Translations under genes and position numbers: made by a program
Source of the DNA: Candidatus Zambryskibacteria bacterium RIFCSPHIGHO2_01_FULL_46_25
GTDB taxonomy: Bacteria > Patescibacteriota > Minisyncoccia > Phycocordibacterales > Zambryskibacteraceae
Length of the DNA: 42,826 nucleotides
Assembly (NCBI GenBank): GCA_001825155.1
Contig: MHVH01000001.1
Location: forward strand, 1 to 42,826
Direction of reading: 5' to 3'
Shown here: positions 40,925 to 42,826 of the stretch, piece after piece
Numbering within the stretch: the first letter of the stretch is position 1
Layout of the letters: each line of letters begins with the position of its first letter
Notes under the pieces: generated by a model
Databases searched by the model: none
Told to the model about the DNA's origin: nothing
The model's input: the letters and a program-made list of their open reading frames with translations, nothing else

Positions 40925-41326
40925 TCATTCACTTGTAACTCCGTCGAATTCAGCTTCGTTTGCCACAGCTTTTTCTTTTGTCGCGCGGACTATGCCATCA
41001 GCGTGGTGGGCCGGAGAGTAAATAGTGTAGAGCTTGAGGTCTTCCATCTGGGAAGTGTTGATAACGTTGTGCTCGGCACCACGCGGTACGACCACTGCAT
41101 CGCCGTCGCTTACTTCGTACTCGGTATTGTCGATAATAACCTTGCCACTCCCCTTCTCGAAGCGAAAGAACTGGTCGTTGTCCTCGTGCACCTCCGCGCC
41201 AATTTCTTCACCCGGCTTGAGGCTCATAAGCACGAGCTGGGAACGTTCACCGGTGTAAAGCACTCGACGAAAATCAGTGTTCTCTATCGTTAATTTCTCT
41301 ATATTGTCCTTGAATCCTTTTTTCAT
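40925..41326 (-). CDS. Cupin-fold protein (133 aa)
   Basis: Single cupin: QLVLMSLKPGEEIGAEVHED (motif 1 with His and Glu), RFEKGSGKVIID, and GDAVVVPRGAEHNVIN (motif 2), then YTIYSPAHHADG. Such small cupins are often sugar isomerases or metal-binding proteins; the substrate is unknown. The C-terminal ATKEKAVANEAEF tail is charged. Confidence 0.88.
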   Translation of the reverse strand: MKKGFKDNIEKLTIENTDFRRVLYTGERSQLVLMSLKPGEEIGAEVHEDNDQFFRFEKGSGKVIIDNTEYEVSDGDAVVVPRGAEHNVINTSQMEDLKLYTIYSPAHHADGIVRATKEKAVANEAEFDGVTSE

Positions 41327-41334
41327 TTTTTAAT

Positions 41335-41859
41335 TTAATAAGATTTGAAATGGATATTCTCGCGCGAGGCAAACATTTTCCCGTAGAAGCCAAGCTCGGG
41401 ATTAATCTCTCTTGAAGTGAAGAGGAGTAAATCTGAACCCTCCCAAAGCAAAAACCATGACGCCGGCTCTAGAAAGACCACCAAGAAGGACTTGAGCATA
41501 TCCCCTTCCGCGCTGCCAGAGAGTATAAAAGTGGCAAGTATCATGGATATTACACCGAGAACGACCATGAGAACTCCCTGACCCATCGTCTTTCTCTTTT
41601 CTTTGAGCACCAAGCCATAATGTTTCTCGAAGTGGCCTGCCAGGCGTTCCTTGATGGTAACCTCGTGAGATTCGCTCCTCGCGTCCGCCGGCACAGATAT
41701 GGAAAGGTCTATGCCCGACTCGCTCTTGTCGAGAGACGCCCGCCTAATCTCGTCGACGAAGTCGACCGAGAGAGCCCTCTTGGAATAAGGTCGCATGTCA
41801 AAATCGGAGAAAATGTCGTCGTAATGCTCAAGCTTGAGAGATATTTCCTGCGTTGTCAT
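41335..41859 (-). CDS. Hypothetical membrane protein (174 aa)
   Basis: A soluble N-terminal part (about 1-95; KLEHYDDIFSDFDMRPYSKRALSVDFVDEI) precedes two membrane helices (GQGVLMVVLGVISMILATFIL and MLKSFLVVFLEPASWFLLW). No family recognised. ATG overlaps the previous stop by 4 nt, and the cupin gene begins 8 nt later. Confidence 0.75.
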   Translation of the reverse strand: MTTQEISLKLEHYDDIFSDFDMRPYSKRALSVDFVDEIRRASLDKSESGIDLSISVPADARSESHEVTIKERLAGHFEKHYGLVLKEKRKTMGQGVLMVVLGVISMILATFILSGSAEGDMLKSFLVVFLEPASWFLLWEGSDLLLFTSREINPELGFYGKMFASRENIHFKSY

Positions 41860-42239
41860 ATGTCTTTCTTTTTACTCAACTCAATAAGCATCTTCTCGAT
41901 TCTGTCCACCTTAGTTTTGAGGTTCGAGAGGAACATCTCCTCGTCTTCAATCTCCTTCAAGGTCTTCTCCTCGAGCTTTTTGTCACCGCGAAGTCCCGTA
42001 ATGATGATTCTATTGCCTAGAAACTCGGTAACGAGTATGCCGACAGACATCATGATAAGGGTCCCGAAGACGAGAGAGGCCTGGGGCGTAATACCTAAGA
42101 GGTCAGATGTCTCCCACACCCCGCGCCAGAAGGAAACCACGGCCACTCCTCCGAGGAAGGCATAGAACATGGGGAAATGGCTCAAAGCCCCGCGCACCTT
42201 GTCCTCAAACCGGTCAAAGAATCTCAAAATCTTTCTCAT
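41856..42239 (-). CDS. Small membrane protein with C-terminal coiled coil (127 aa)
   Basis: Basic start (MRKILRFFDRFEDKV), two hydrophobic helices (FYAFLGGVAVVSFWRGVW and LVFGTLIMMSVGILVTEFLG), then a cytoplasmic coiled-coil-like tail (KKLEEKTLKEIEDEEMFL, KVDRIEKMLIELSKKK). Function unknown. Overlaps the next gene by 4 nt, suggesting the two membrane proteins work together. Confidence 0.78.
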   Translation of the reverse strand: MRKILRFFDRFEDKVRGALSHFPMFYAFLGGVAVVSFWRGVWETSDLLGITPQASLVFGTLIMMSVGILVTEFLGNRIIITGLRGDKKLEEKTLKEIEDEEMFLSNLKTKVDRIEKMLIELSKKKDI

Positions 42240-42257
42240 ATACTAAAAGTATACCAT

Positions 42258-42518
42258 TTAGAATAAAAGAGTTTTTCTAAGTTTATCTTTGATTTGCTGA
42301 TGCCCAGCCCCACTCTTTAGGAAAACTTCTCTAGCCCTGGCATCTGATTCGTTAATAAAATATTCATAATGAATTAATTTAAATGGTCTGCGATTCTTGG
42401 TGGAAATTACTTCCCCTTTGGCATGCTGGGTTAGTCTTCTTTTAAGATTGTTAGTAAATCCTATATAAAGCTTATTATCTTTTTTGCTTAATAAAATATA
42501 TACATAGAAATGTTCCAT
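42258..42518 (-). CDS. GIY-YIG nuclease-superfamily protein (86 aa)
   Basis: FYVYILLSKKDNKLYIGFTNNLKRRLTQH contains the YVYIL (GIY-like) and YIGFT (YIG) motifs with the conserved arginine, and the C-terminal ARAREVFLKSGAG helix (catalytic Glu). Single-domain UPF0213/YhbQ-like family; nuclease activity likely but biological role unknown. Confidence 0.9.
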   Translation of the reverse strand: MEHFYVYILLSKKDNKLYIGFTNNLKRRLTQHAKGEVISTKNRRPFKLIHYEYFINESDARAREVFLKSGAGHQQIKDKLRKTLLF

Positions 42519-42524
42519 AGACTA

Positions 42525-42549
42525 GTTCAAAACGTCAGACGTTTTGAAC
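42525..42549. repeat. Palindrome GTTCAAAACGT-CAG-ACGTTTTGAAC
   Basis: A perfect 11-bp stem with a 3-nt loop upstream of the GIY-YIG start. Two more hairpins follow before the tRNA: GCCTCGT-CGA-ACGAGGC (42579-42595) and CCACGT-TTG-ACGTGG (42614-42628). Confidence 0.6.
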
Positions 42550-42627
42550 ACATCTTAATTATATATCTTAACAGCCGGGCCTCGTCGAACGAGGCACGTC
42601 TGCACGGGCAAAGCCACGTTTGACGTG

Positions 42628-42699
42628 GGTGACTACTGGGAGTTGAACCCAGACTAAAAGCTCCACAAGCTTTTGTGCTACCGCTACACCATAGCCACC
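42628..42699 (-). tRNA. tRNA-His (anticodon GTG)
   Basis: The minus strand begins GGTGGCTAT, as E. coli tRNA-His does, with an encoded G-1. Acceptor GTGGCTA pairs with TAGTCAC (one G-U), C73 is present, and the anticodon arm AAAGC-TTGTGGA-GCTTT carries GTG. The T arm reads TGGG-TTCAACT-CCCA. The bases after C73 are CAC, so the CCA end is not encoded. G-1 with C73 is the identity signature of bacterial tRNA-His. Confidence 0.96.
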
Positions 42700-42704
42700 A
42701 TCTT

Positions 42705-42740
42705 GGTAAAACGGCGGCGGGATTCCACCGTCGTTTTACC
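42705..42740. repeat. Hairpin upstream of tRNA-His
   Basis: GGTAAAACGGCGG (42705-42717) and CCGTCGTTTTACC (42728-42740), one G-T pair, 10-nt loop. On the minus strand it precedes the tRNA; it could end the preceding transcript. The remaining 86 bp show only another short palindrome (CACGCGC-GAA-GCGCGTG, about 42796-42812). Confidence 0.5.
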
Positions 42741-42826
42741 CTTGTGCCTTTATTTTACCAAATCCGAACCTATTTTCAAAATCGGTAATGTATCGCACGC
42801 GCGAAGCGCGTGGTGGCTTTGACCAA

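Overview
The window looks like a chromosomal piece from an uncultured Patescibacteria (CPR) bacterium, most likely of the Parcubacteria. The grounds are small, tightly packed genes with 1-4 nt overlaps; compact versions of essential genes (short RecO, GlyRS and MetRS); secreted proteins of the peptidoglycan-binding, lamin-tail and beta-helix kinds common in that group; a secE-nusG-rplK block with no rplA; a 23S gene with no 16S on the upstream side; and a diversity-generating retroelement (DGR), a system known to be frequent in CPR. TGA is used as a stop (for example thyA), which argues against the recoded Gracilibacteria/SR1. I cannot place it more finely by eye.

Layout. 1-1149: 5' part of a 23S rRNA gene (minus) with its own promoter and boxA-like leader, divergent from a small GC-rich gene. 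2.1-10.9 kb (minus): a lamin-tail/beta-helix/lipase protein, a ComEA-like HhH-PKD protein, a REP-associated transposase among REP-like palindromes, a peptidoglycan-binding surface protein and a winged-helix regulator. 11.0-15.2 kb (plus): ftsK, a small membrane protein, recA, efp. 15.1-24.3 kb (minus): a ten-gene run from a large surface protein through glyS, an M16 peptidase, an AI-2E-type exporter, metG, tatD, rpsF, ssb and rpsR to a small membrane protein. 24.3-26.8 kb: a DGR with reverse transcriptase, Avd, template repeat (TR), variable repeat (VR), target protein and a perfect-consensus target promoter. 26.9-34.0 kb (minus): glyA, an HD hydrolase, argS, ileS, recO. 34.0-36.6 kb (plus): thyA, folA and two HIT proteins. 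36.6-42.7 kb (minus): tRNA-His, a GIY-YIG protein, two small membrane proteins, a cupin, a PAP2 phosphatase, a SIMPL protein, secE-nusG-rplK, a nucleotidyltransferase and a dCMP deaminase.

The genes form recognisable modules. dCMP deaminase supplies dUMP, ThyA converts it to dTMP, FolA recycles dihydrofolate and GlyA reloads the one-carbon unit. ssb, recA, recO, ftsK and tatD serve DNA maintenance. Four aminoacyl-tRNA synthetases, EF-P, S6, S18, L11 and NusG serve gene expression.

The most remarkable part is the DGR. TR and VR are 101 nt each, exactly 420 bp apart, and 16 of their 22 differences fall on adenines of the TR strand. A 10-C tract lies where the 5' ends of the divergent RT and avd genes overlap. 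As sequenced, neither gene joins its upstream ATG; one extra C would open both at once, which suggests a phase switch or a homopolymer error. Also notable: an IleRS with an inserted histidine-phosphatase domain; several families of short palindromes sitting in frame inside conserved genes, one of them resembling a hairpin in a 23S variable helix; heptamer repeats in ftsK and ileS; and three GC-rich genes, each with a consensus sigma-70 promoter, a Shine-Dalgarno and a terminator-like hairpin, set in an AT-richer background.
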